Assembly: GCA_900542625.1 (NCBI GenBank)
Contig: UQOH01000060.1
Coordinates: forward strand, 1 to 12,429
DNA: 12,429 nt
Direction: 5' to 3'
Source: an uncultured Fusobacterium sp.
GTDB lineage: Bacteria > Fusobacteriota > Fusobacteriia > Fusobacteriales > Fusobacteriaceae
Positions 6,909 through 12,429 of the stretch are shown here, piece after piece. The translations under genes were made by a program, and so were the position numbers. The notes under the pieces are model-generated. The model saw nothing but the letters and a program-made list of their open reading frames with translations. It searched no databases and was not told the DNA's origin. Every line of letters begins with the position of its first letter. Within the stretch, counting starts at the first letter, position 1.

Positions 6909-8255
6909 ATGAGTATTCGTAATAAACTTTTTTTCCTTATTGCATCTGTTATTACAATGATTATGTTTTTTATGGTTGGATTTAATGAGGTTTATTTTGA
7001 AAAATATTTTTTGAAAATAAAAAAGAATCAGCTTTTTTCTATTTCAAATGAGATAAAAGACCCTCGTTCAAACATAGATTTCAGTGCTGTGGAAGAAAAA
7101 AATAATGTAAAAATATATATCATAAACGAAAGATATCTCCATGATGTTGATATCTCTCTTTCAAGAGAGGATATTAAGGAGATTTTTGATAATCCGAAAA
7201 AGTTTGTTTTCAAACTTACAGATACAACTTTTTCACTTGATAAAGAGCTTACCATTATTACATCATATAACAAAAATCAGCTGCTTATTATAAGTACCCC
7301 TTTCAGTTCTGTAAAAGAACCTGTAAATGTTATTACTTCATTTCACCTGAAAATTGTTATTACAGCACTTTTTATCGGATATGTTCTGTCAATCATTCTT
7401 TCAAGAGTTATTACAGCATCTATTATTGACATGGGAGAAACGGCAAAACGTGTTGCAAAACTTGATTTCTCACAGGAGTTTAACTCATATTCAAATGATG
7501 AAATAGGTGTGCTGGGAGAAAATCTTAATATAATGTCAAGACAACTTAAATACAGTATTGATCAGCTCCATGAAGATATAGAAAAAGAAAGAAAAATTGA
7601 TAAAATGAGAAAAGAGTTTATCTCAAATGTCAGCCATGAACTGAAAACTCCTATTGCCATAATTAATAACTACTGTGAAGGATTGAAAGAGGGAATAGCT
7701 GACGATAAAGAAACTGCTGAATTTTATCTTGATATTATTATGGAAGAAACCGAAAATATGAACAAACTTGTTCAGTCGCTTTTATTCCTTTCAAGAGCAG
7801 AGAGAGGATATCTTTCTTGCTCTTCTGAGCCTTTTAATATTGAAGAAATAATAGAAACAGAAGTGAAAAGAGCTGAAAACAGCGGTTCAGAAAATAAATA
7901 TACTCTTAATATAAAAATTGATAACCCAATATTCTTTGGAGATAAAGACCAGCTTACTATTGTTATTAAAAACCTTGTAGAAAACAGCTTTAAATATGTT
8001 GAACCTGAGGGAAATATTTTTATCTCTGTGGAAAACAACAAGTTTTCTATCACAAATACTTCACATATCACTGAAAAAGAGATTCAAAGCATATGGCAGC
8101 CTTTTTACAGAGCTGACAAAGCAAGAGACAGAAAACTGGGAACAGGGCTTGGACTGGCAATTGTTAAAGAGATACTTGAAAACCATAACTTTAAATATGG
8201 GGTTGATAAATCAGAAGACAGCATCACTTTCTGGTTTGAAGGAGGCATAGAATGA
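6909..8255 (+). CDS. Membrane sensor histidine kinase, partner of the upstream regulator
   Basis: The 448-residue protein has a first membrane helix (about 7-24), an extracytoplasmic sensor region (about 30-145) and a second helix (about 148-171). A HAMP linker (about 170-222) and the kinase core follow. His243 in the H-box SHELKTP is the phosphorylation site. The N-box is KNLVENSFKY (354-363), with Asn355 and Asn359. The F/G2 region reads WQPFYRADKARDRKLGTGLG (395-414). The G1 box, normally DxGxG, is replaced by ITNTSHI (381-387). Related kinases often have NTG there, so ATP binding may persist. AGGAGG (6891-6896) is the Shine-Dalgarno, 12 bases from the ATG. The stop overlaps the next ATG as ATGA, so the small exported protein after it is probably co-translated and may be its sensory partner. 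Confidence 0.94.
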   Translation: MSIRNKLFFLIASVITMIMFFMVGFNEVYFEKYFLKIKKNQLFSISNEIKDPRSNIDFSAVEEKNNVKIYIINERYLHDVDISLSREDIKEIFDNPKKFVFKLTDTTFSLDKELTIITSYNKNQLLIISTPFSSVKEPVNVITSFHLKIVITALFIGYVLSIILSRVITASIIDMGETAKRVAKLDFSQEFNSYSNDEIGVLGENLNIMSRQLKYSIDQLHEDIEKERKIDKMRKEFISNVSHELKTPIAIINNYCEGLKEGIADDKETAEFYLDIIMEETENMNKLVQSLLFLSRAERGYLSCSSEPFNIEEIIETEVKRAENSGSENKYTLNIKIDNPIFFGDKDQLTIVIKNLVENSFKYVEPEGNIFISVENNKFSITNTSHITEKEIQSIWQPFYRADKARDRKLGTGLGLAIVKEILENHNFKYGVDKSEDSITFWFEGGIE

Positions 8256-8581
8256 AAAAAATAATAACTGCAGCTTTTCTTCTCTTGTCACTGACTGCTG
8301 CTGAAAATGAAAGCCATCATTCTAAAAAAGCTGAATATATAGAAAACCTTTCAACTGAACAGAAAGAGAAACTTCTTTCTCTTAAACGGGAATATTTTTC
8401 TGAACTGAAAGATATTCAGATAAAATTTAAAGAGCTGAGAAAAGAAGCAAATCACTGTATGATGAATAATGATGAAACTAAATACGAAAAAATACATGAT
8501 GAGATGAATAAACTTAAGCTGGAAAGAGAACTGCTTAAACAAAGCTACAGAGTTAAAGTAGAAAAGGTTTTAAATAAATAG
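8252..8581 (+). CDS. Small exported helical protein, Spy/CpxP-like, coupled to the kinase
   Basis: A 109-residue product with an N-terminal signal peptide (MKK, hydrophobic core to about residue 15, likely cleavage near SLTA/AEN). There is no lipobox Cys. The mature part is almost entirely charged helix: LSTEQKEKLLSLKREYFSEL (34-53), then KFKELRKEAN and MNKLKLERELLKQSY. The LSTEQ start of the helix resembles the LTxxQ motif of the Spy/CpxP family, and the length fits. GGAGG (8241-8245) precedes the ATG, and the start overlaps the kinase stop by four bases. By analogy with CpxP it may act in the periplasm as a chaperone or as an inhibitor of the kinase sensor domain; this is inferred from context. 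It shows little similarity to the 134-aa exported protein beyond size and helix content. Confidence 0.8.
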   Translation: MKKIITAAFLLLSLTAAENESHHSKKAEYIENLSTEQKEKLLSLKREYFSELKDIQIKFKELRKEANHCMMNNDETKYEKIHDEMNKLKLERELLKQSYRVKVEKVLNK

Positions 8582-8619
8582 TTTTTAAATTTTAGGGTAA
8601 TCTGGGGAGATGAAAAATT

Positions 8620-9621
8620 ATGAAAATTTTTGACGGACATATGGACATTTGGTGGGATACTGCCGTGAAAAGAAAAGAGGGATATGAAAATATTGTAAAA
8701 AATTTTCATGCTGAAAGACTGAAAAAAGGCGAGGTATTCGGAGGGATATTTGCAGCATGGCTGGACAGCAAAATTCCTGATGAACAGTGTGAAAAAGAAT
8801 TTATATATATGCTTAACTCTGTGAGCCATGAAATCAATTCCAATCCTGATTTTTTTAATATTATAAAAAATAAAGGGGATTTTGAAGAGGGACTTAAAAA
8901 CAAAAAGTTTAATGTCCTTATGGGAATTGAAGGACTGAGAGCCATAGGAGATAATCTTGACTGGCTTGATACATTGTATAATCTTGGATACAGACTGGCA
9001 ACTCTTACATGGAATGAAGAAAACTCTCTTGCAGCAGGTGCAGGAGCATCTGTTGAAAAAGGACTTACTGAAACAGGAAAGAAAGCTGTTAAAAAGATGA
9101 ATGAACTTGGAATGATAGTTGACACAGCTCATACAAATGAAAAAACTTTCTGGGATATTGCTGAAATATGTACAAAACCTTTTGTTACCTCTCATTCAAA
9201 TGCAAGAGCTTTGTGTGATGTTCCAAGAAATCTTACTGATGAACAGATAAAAGCAATAGCTCTTTCTGGAGGAGTTATAGGAATAAATGCTTATGCAGGT
9301 TTTATTAAAGAGTGTGATTATTCTACTCTTGAACCTACAAAAGATGTGGACAACTCTAAAAATCCAACTCTTTCTGATTTAATAGACCATATTGATTATA
9401 TAGTAAACCTTGTGGGAATAGATTATGTTGGTTTCGGTTTTGATTTCTGTGAATTTCTTGCAGAAGAACTTGAAAACTCTATTCCTAAAAATCTTGAAGA
9501 CTCTTCAAAATGTCAAAATGCTGTTGAAGAGCTTAGAAAAAGAGGATATTCAGAAGAGGATATAGAAAAAATTGCATACAAAAACTTTATGAGAGTTATT
9601 GAAGCAAACTTAAAAAAATAA
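8620..9621 (+). CDS. Membrane-dipeptidase family (peptidase M19) zinc dipeptidase
   Basis: The 333-residue product is full length for the M19 (renal dipeptidase-like) family, TIM-barrel metallopeptidases that cleave dipeptides, including ones containing D-residues. Expected binuclear metal ligands are visible: His7 and Asp9 in DGHMD, Glu104 in GIEG, His171 in DTAHTN and His192 in TSHSNAR. Asp275 in GFGFDF matches the catalytic Asp. IGINAYAGF (220-228) is another family motif. The usual LTHN motif reads LTWN here. No signal peptide is seen, so it is probably cytoplasmic. GGGGAGA (8604-8610) lies nine bases before the ATG. Only 38 bases without an obvious terminator separate it from the Spy-like gene, so it may be the last gene of the two-component operon. 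A role in peptide nutrition or cell-wall dipeptide recycling is possible. Confidence 0.92.
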   Translation: MKIFDGHMDIWWDTAVKRKEGYENIVKNFHAERLKKGEVFGGIFAAWLDSKIPDEQCEKEFIYMLNSVSHEINSNPDFFNIIKNKGDFEEGLKNKKFNVLMGIEGLRAIGDNLDWLDTLYNLGYRLATLTWNEENSLAAGAGASVEKGLTETGKKAVKKMNELGMIVDTAHTNEKTFWDIAEICTKPFVTSHSNARALCDVPRNLTDEQIKAIALSGGVIGINAYAGFIKECDYSTLEPTKDVDNSKNPTLSDLIDHIDYIVNLVGIDYVGFGFDFCEFLAEELENSIPKNLEDSSKCQNAVEELRKRGYSEEDIEKIAYKNFMRVIEANLKK

Positions 9622-9645
9622 CTACTTTTTCGGCAGTTATTTTTT
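9613..9645. terminator. Bidirectional terminator between convergent genes
   Basis: AAAAAATAACT (9613-9623) and AGTTATTTTTT (9635-9645) form a perfect 11-bp stem with an 11-nt loop containing TTTTTCGG. Each strand ends in a T-run. It overlaps the last codons of the dipeptidase gene and the last codon of the MerR-type gene, and should stop transcription from both sides. Confidence 0.85.
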
Positions 9646-10485
9646 ATTTAAATACATTCTAAAATTTTTATTATCTTTAATCGGAACAGATATTTTGGTT
9701 ACATAATCCTCTTCATTTTGTGTAATCTGATTATTTACAAGCTCTGTCTGATATATTTTATCAAAAATTTCCAAATTGTTTTCTTCTAAAAAATTTTTCA
9801 TTTTATTAAGAGAATTTACAACAGTTTTCGGATTTCCCTTATGATAAATAACAGCATAATAACCTTCTGCTTTTAAATGAGTACATTTTTCTATTAAATC
9901 TGTCTTTATTGCAATGGTTTTGACACAATAATTTTTATTGTAAAAATCTGAATCAGAAATAAAACAGGTATAAAAATACTCTCCTGAAAAATCATTCTCC
10001 TGATTATGTCTTCTGAATTTGTAAACAGCCTCTGAAAACTCCTTTAAATTTTCATAAAAAATAGGCTCAGTATCAAATGTCCAAAAGTATTCACAATCAT
10101 TTTTTTCTATAAAAACTGTATTAAGTTTTTTGCTTTTAACCTCTTGAATACTGTTTACAGAATTATTAATCATTCTCATCATACACTCTATCTCATCTTT
10201 TCTTCTCACAAGATTTTCATAACTTGTTTGTATCAGCTGCATAAAATTATCAATACTGTAATCATTTAAATATTCCTTTATCTGCTGTAATGAAATCCCT
10301 GTATTTGACAAAAGCTGAATAAGTTCAAATATAAGATATTGATTTATAGTATAATAAAAATAACCATTTTCTTCCTGCTTAGCAGGAACTAAAATTTTTT
10401 TATTATGATAATGGCGGAGCGTTTCTTTTGTTGTTCCGCAAAATTCTGCAAATTTTCCAGATGATAAATAAATATTCTTATCCAT
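9637..10485 (-). CDS. MerR-family regulator with C-terminal effector domain (BmrR-like)
   Basis: The 282-residue protein begins with a MerR winged helix-turn-helix: SGKFAEFCGTTKETLRHYHN (9-28), wing residues NGYFYYTINQY (40-50) and ISLQQIKEYL. A dimerisation coiled coil follows at about 82-118. The remaining roughly 155 residues, to the end of the protein, look like a GyrI/BmrR-type ligand-binding domain, for example GYYAVIYHKGN (about 208-218). Such regulators bind hydrophobic drugs and activate promoters with 19-bp spacers. Exactly such a promoter lies in front of the divergent MATE gene. Its own start is supported by GGAGGG (10496-10491). The family is confident, but the ligand cannot be told. 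It converges on the dipeptidase gene and shares its terminator. Confidence 0.9.
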   Translation of the reverse strand: MDKNIYLSSGKFAEFCGTTKETLRHYHNKKILVPAKQEENGYFYYTINQYLIFELIQLLSNTGISLQQIKEYLNDYSIDNFMQLIQTSYENLVRRKDEIECMMRMINNSVNSIQEVKSKKLNTVFIEKNDCEYFWTFDTEPIFYENLKEFSEAVYKFRRHNQENDFSGEYFYTCFISDSDFYNKNYCVKTIAIKTDLIEKCTHLKAEGYYAVIYHKGNPKTVVNSLNKMKNFLEENNLEIFDKIYQTELVNNQITQNEEDYVTKISVPIKDNKNFRMYLNKK

Positions 10486-10503
10486 AACTTCCCTCCAAAA
10501 TAG

Positions 10504-10532
10504 ATTATAGCTTATAAAAAATTTTTTAACAA
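10504..10532 (-). promoter_or_regulatory. Promoter of the MerR-type regulator, very short leader
   Basis: On the minus strand, -35 TTGTTA (10532-10527) and -10 TATAAT (10509-10504) are 17 bases apart. The start is expected near 10497, so the mRNA would have a leader of only about 12 nt, with GGAGGG at its extreme 5' end. The -35 box lies 13 bases from the -35 of the divergent MATE promoter, so one bound regulator could cover both. Confidence 0.55.
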
Positions 10533-10545
10533 TATCATTTTTCTC

Positions 10546-10576
10546 TTGACTGTGTTCTTACTACATACTTTATAAT
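10546..10576 (+). promoter_or_regulatory. MerR-type 19-bp-spacer promoter of the MATE gene
   Basis: -35 TTGACT (10546-10551) and -10 TATAAT (10571-10576) are separated by 19 bases (10552-10570), two more than optimal. MerR-family activators untwist such promoters to align the boxes. The spacer carries only a weak outer dyad (GTGT...ATAC). The predicted start is near 10583. Confidence 0.7.
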
Positions 10577-10583
10577 TAATAGC

Positions 10584-10597
10584 GTATTAATTAATAC
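10584..10597. promoter_or_regulatory. Perfect 14-bp palindrome in the MATE leader, possible operator
   Basis: GTATTAATTAATAC is a perfect 14-bp palindrome beginning just after the predicted transcription start of the MATE gene. A protein bound here would block early elongation. It is AT-only except for its end bases, so chance is possible. It resembles the size of MarR- or TetR-type operators, but the cognate protein is unknown. Confidence 0.4.
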
Positions 10598-10627
10598 TGA
10601 TTAAATGTATTTGGAGGAAACATAAAA

Positions 10628-11980
10628 ATGAAAAGACAGGAAAATCTTTTACTGGAAGGAAATATTATAAAAACTCTTATTTATTTTTCATGGCCTTTTC
10701 TTATTGCAATGCTTTTACAGACACTATACGGAGCAGCAGATTTAGTTATAGTAGGACGTTTTTCAGAAACATCTGAGGTTTCGGGAGTAGCAGTAGGAAG
10801 TCAGGTAATGTCACTTATAACAAATCTGATTGTAGGATTTACAAGCGGAATAACAGTTCTTCTTGGAAGATATTTAGGAGCGGGAGATAAAAGAAAATTA
10901 AGAAGAATTTTAGGCAGCAGTATAATATTGTTTCTTATTATGGCTGTAATTATTATTATTGGAATGTTTCTTTTTCATGTTAAAATAATCGACCTTATGC
11001 AGACACCGGCAGAGGCAGTGAGTGCAGCAAAACACTATCTTCTTGTATGCAGTATAGGTGTTTTTTTTATCATGGGCTACAACATTGTAAGAGGTATTAT
11101 GATGGGACTTGGAGATTCTAAAACACCTCTTATCTGTGTTCTTATTGCCTGTGTATTGAACATTACTGTTGATATTATTTTAGTTAAATTTTTTAATATG
11201 GGAGCTCTTGGAGCTGCTGCTGCCACATGTTTTTCACAAGCTGTAAGCTTTATTTTTTCTCTATTTTATTTGTATAAAAAAGGAATAGGTTTTAAATTTA
11301 AAAGAAAAAATATAAATATTTTAAAAAGTGAAACTTTAGATATCTGTAAAATAGGAATTCCTCTTGCTCTGCAGAATTGTCTGGTTATTTTTTCTTTTTT
11401 AGCAATTACAGCTATAACAAACAAAATGGGAGTTGTTGTTTCTGCATCAGTAGGAATTGTAGAAAAAATAATGGAATTTCTTCCTATGCCCTCTTTTGCT
11501 TTAAGCACAGCAATTTCAGTTATTGTTGCACAAAACTATGGAGCAGGAAAATATAAACGTACAAAAGACTGTCTGTATACAGGAATGATAATAACTGTAA
11601 CCGTATCTATAATTGCCTATGTTTTATGCCAGTTTTACAGCGTAAATATTACGAAACTTTTTTCAAACGATATGGGAGTAATAGAAAGTGCTGCTGAATA
11701 TTTAAGAGCGTATTCATTGGATTGTATTGCTATCGGTTTTGTTTTTGCATTTAACGGATTCTTTATTGGTTATGGAAAAGCAAACTTTACAATGTTTCAC
11801 AGTATAGCAACATCTTTTCTGGTAAGAATTCCTCTTGTTTACTATTTCAGCTTAATAGCTCACAAATCTCTTTACATTATCGGGCTGGCTTCCCCTACGT
11901 CAACAGGAATATCTTTTATTATCTGTATGATTTATTGGAAATTTTTTAGAATCTCTGAAGAGAGAAAAAAATACTTGTAA
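10628..11980 (+). CDS. MATE-family multidrug efflux transporter
   Basis: The 450-residue protein is the usual MATE size with about twelve membrane helices arranged as two six-helix halves. Each half has the family pattern. The first has FSWPFLIAMLLQTLYGAADL (17-36), the export-type loop GRYLGAGDKRKLRRIL (87-102) and GLGDSKTPL (about 163-171). The second has GIPLALQN (about 245-252), VAQNYGAGKYKRTKDCLYTG (about 301-320) and FNGFFIGYGKANF. MATE pumps export cationic drugs or metabolites across the inner membrane using a Na+ or H+ gradient. GGAGGA (10613-10618) lies nine bases before the ATG. Divergence from a MerR-type regulator with a 19-bp-spacer promoter suggests drug-induced expression. The substrate is not predictable. 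No clear terminator follows. Confidence 0.94.
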   Translation: MKRQENLLLEGNIIKTLIYFSWPFLIAMLLQTLYGAADLVIVGRFSETSEVSGVAVGSQVMSLITNLIVGFTSGITVLLGRYLGAGDKRKLRRILGSSIILFLIMAVIIIIGMFLFHVKIIDLMQTPAEAVSAAKHYLLVCSIGVFFIMGYNIVRGIMMGLGDSKTPLICVLIACVLNITVDIILVKFFNMGALGAAAATCFSQAVSFIFSLFYLYKKGIGFKFKRKNINILKSETLDICKIGIPLALQNCLVIFSFLAITAITNKMGVVVSASVGIVEKIMEFLPMPSFALSTAISVIVAQNYGAGKYKRTKDCLYTGMIITVTVSIIAYVLCQFYSVNITKLFSNDMGVIESAAEYLRAYSLDCIAIGFVFAFNGFFIGYGKANFTMFHSIATSFLVRIPLVYYFSLIAHKSLYIIGLASPTSTGISFIICMIYWKFFRISEERKKYL

Positions 11981-12012
11981 AATTTTGTGTGATTTATCTG
12001 CGTAAATCTCTA

Positions 12013-12042
12013 TTGACTGTAAACTATTTTTAATGATATACT
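12013..12042 (+). promoter_or_regulatory. Promoter of the 40-codon ORF
   Basis: -35 TTGACT (12013-12018), an 18-base spacer and -10 TATACT (12037-12042) form a good sigma70-type promoter with the same boxes and spacing as the cobalamin promoter. The start is expected near 12049, giving a leader of about 33 nt. The -10 box lies at the centre of a long palindrome. Confidence 0.7.
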
Positions 12043-12060
12043 ATATCTATAAAAATAGTT
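12022..12060. promoter_or_regulatory. 39-bp near-perfect palindrome centred on the -10 box (likely operator)
   Basis: The dyad is centred on base 12041. AACTATTTTTA (12022-12032) pairs with 12050-12060, and GATATA (12035-12040) with TATATC (12042-12047). Only pairs 12033/12049 and 12034/12048 fail, so 17 of 19 positions match. It covers the spacer, the -10 box and the start region of the promoter. A dimeric or tetrameric repressor bound here would shut off the 40-codon ORF. No T-run follows, so a terminator is unlikely. The binding protein is not identifiable here. Confidence 0.6.
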
Positions 12061-12081
12061 ATATTTCAAGGGGAGATTTTT

Positions 12082-12204
12082 ATGAATATAAGCAATAGAA
12101 CTTCAATAGGAAAATTTTCATATTTAGAGGCTAAAAATAAAAAAAGAATAAAATATATGATTACAGCTTTTTTTAAAAGAATTGCAGGTATTTTTCATAT
12201 ATAG
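12082..12204 (+). CDS. Putative 40-residue basic small protein
   Basis: A short ORF starts at ATG 12082 and ends with TAG at 12202-12204. It is preceded by a strong Shine-Dalgarno AAGGGGAG (12069-12076) and a good promoter, so translation is plausible. The peptide starts MNISNRTSIGKFSYLEA, then has a Lys/Arg cluster (KNKKRIK, 18-24) and a more hydrophobic end, ITAFFKRIAGIFHI (27-40), that could form a basic amphipathic helix. It has no signal peptide and no family I recognise. It could be a regulatory or leader peptide, a membrane-active small protein, or a toxin-like peptide; none of these is shown by the sequence. It lies between the MATE gene and a probable AAA-ATPase-like gene on the same strand and has its own control region. 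Confidence 0.55.
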   Translation: MNISNRTSIGKFSYLEAKNKKRIKYMITAFFKRIAGIFHI

Positions 12205-12220
12205 TATACATAAAAAAGCT

Positions 12221-12258
12221 ATGATACAGGTCTCCATTTCAGTGGAGACTTGTTTCAT
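12221..12258 (+). other. Stable hairpin downstream of the 40-codon ORF
   Basis: Arms ATGATACAGGTCTCCA (12221-12236) and TGGAGACTTGTTTCAT (12243-12258) pair over 16 positions around the 6-nt loop TTTCAG, with one T:T mismatch and one G:T pair. It is the most stable structure in this AT-rich stretch. The following bases (GTTTACAAATAG) lack a T-run, so it is an atypical terminator at best. It may protect the 3' end of the small-ORF transcript. The rest of 12259-12328 shows no other structure I can support. Confidence 0.55.
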
Positions 12259-12328
12259 GTTTACAAATAGGAATTCATAAAAACAGCTCTGCCCACTTTT
12301 TATTTTTATACTATTTTATTTATAGATA

Positions 12329-12337
12329 TGGTATAAT
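12329..12337 (+). promoter_or_regulatory. Extended -10 promoter before the last gene
   Basis: TGGTATAAT (12329-12337) is an extended -10 element. No convincing -35 lies upstream. The start would be near 12344, and a strong Shine-Dalgarno GGAGGAGG lies at 12350-12357, before the ATG at 12366. Confidence 0.55.
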
Positions 12338-12365
12338 TTTAAATGTACAGGAGGAGGTGCAGGAA

Positions 12366-12429
12366 ATGTTCGATAAAAAGGGAATTGCTTTAGGAGTAGA
12401 TGATTTTAAAAAAGTAATAACTAATAATT
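12366..12429 (+). CDS. 5' end of a probable AAA-ATPase-like family gene
   Basis: Only 21 codons are visible before the window ends. They read MFDKKGIALGVDDFKKVITN plus one Asn. The pattern of a short lead-in, then Gly-Val/Ile-x-x-Phe-Lys, resembles the N-terminus of the predicted AAA-ATPase-like family (PF09820). That family usually continues with YYVDKT and a P-loop and ends in a PD-(D/E)XK-type domain. It is common in many copies in Fusobacteria and other anaerobes. Start choice is backed by the GGAGGAGG Shine-Dalgarno (12350-12357) and an extended -10 promoter. The assignment rests on few residues and stays tentative. Confidence 0.6.
   Translation, partial: MFDKKGIALGVDDFKKVITNN

Noticed and set aside
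8545..9195. Minus-strand 216-codon open frame across the dipeptidase gene
   Set aside because: Phe-, Ser- and Cys-rich shadow of the M19 gene, which has all its metal ligands; no expression signals support it.
12022..12060. The 39-bp palindrome as a terminator for the MATE gene
   Set aside because: The stem is almost all A:U and no T-run follows on the plus strand; overlap with a promoter -10 fits an operator better.
12196..12208. Minus-strand TATACT that could drive an antisense RNA to the 40-codon ORF, as in a type I toxin-antitoxin pair
   Set aside because: No acceptable -35 lies at 16-18 bases and there is no TGn extension; the peptide is also not clearly a membrane toxin.

Overview
The window is strongly AT-rich. 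Its genes are tightly packed with good Shine-Dalgarno sites and strongly A/T-biased codon use. It combines anaerobic-type (cbi) cobalamin synthesis, small exported Spy/CpxP-like proteins that imply a periplasm, and Firmicute-like MerR and MATE genes. Together these suggest a Fusobacterium-type anaerobe (phylum Fusobacteriota). This is an inference from gene content and style; no rRNA or other marker is present.

Region 1 (1-5363, minus strand) is a five-gene late cobalamin operon read in the order cbiP, cbiB, cobD, cbiA, cbiC, with cbiC running off the left edge. Genes overlap or lie 12-27 bases apart. A clear sigma70-type promoter (5436-5465) gives a leader of about 65 nt, too short for a cobalamin riboswitch. 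The products take cobalt-precorrin-8 to cobyrinic acid (CbiC), amidate it (CbiA, then CbiP), make aminopropanol phosphate (CobD) and attach it (CbiB).

Region 2 (5485-9621, plus strand) looks like an envelope-stress module. A divergent promoter drives a 134-aa exported Spy/CpxP-like protein. Next come a 150-bp imperfect palindromic element and a terminator. An OmpR-family response regulator and a sensor kinase follow, and then a second exported Spy/CpxP-like protein whose start overlaps the kinase stop (ATGA). An M19 dipeptidase with no visible signal peptide closes the run. The layout recalls CpxRA/CpxP, but with two candidate periplasmic partners bracketing the sensor.

Region 3 (9637-11980) is a divergent drug-response pair: a MerR-family regulator with a large C-terminal effector domain (minus) and a MATE efflux pump (plus). 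The MATE promoter has the 19-bp -35/-10 spacer typical of MerR-activated promoters. A perfect 14-bp palindrome lies just after the predicted transcription start.

Region 4 (11981-12429) holds a 40-codon basic ORF with its own promoter and Shine-Dalgarno. Its -10 box sits at the exact centre of a 39-bp near-perfect palindrome, the strongest operator-like signal in the window. A stable hairpin follows, then the first 21 codons of a probable AAA-ATPase-like family gene.

The most interesting unexplained items are the palindrome-controlled 40-aa ORF, the 150-bp palindromic element, and the double Spy-like/two-component arrangement.
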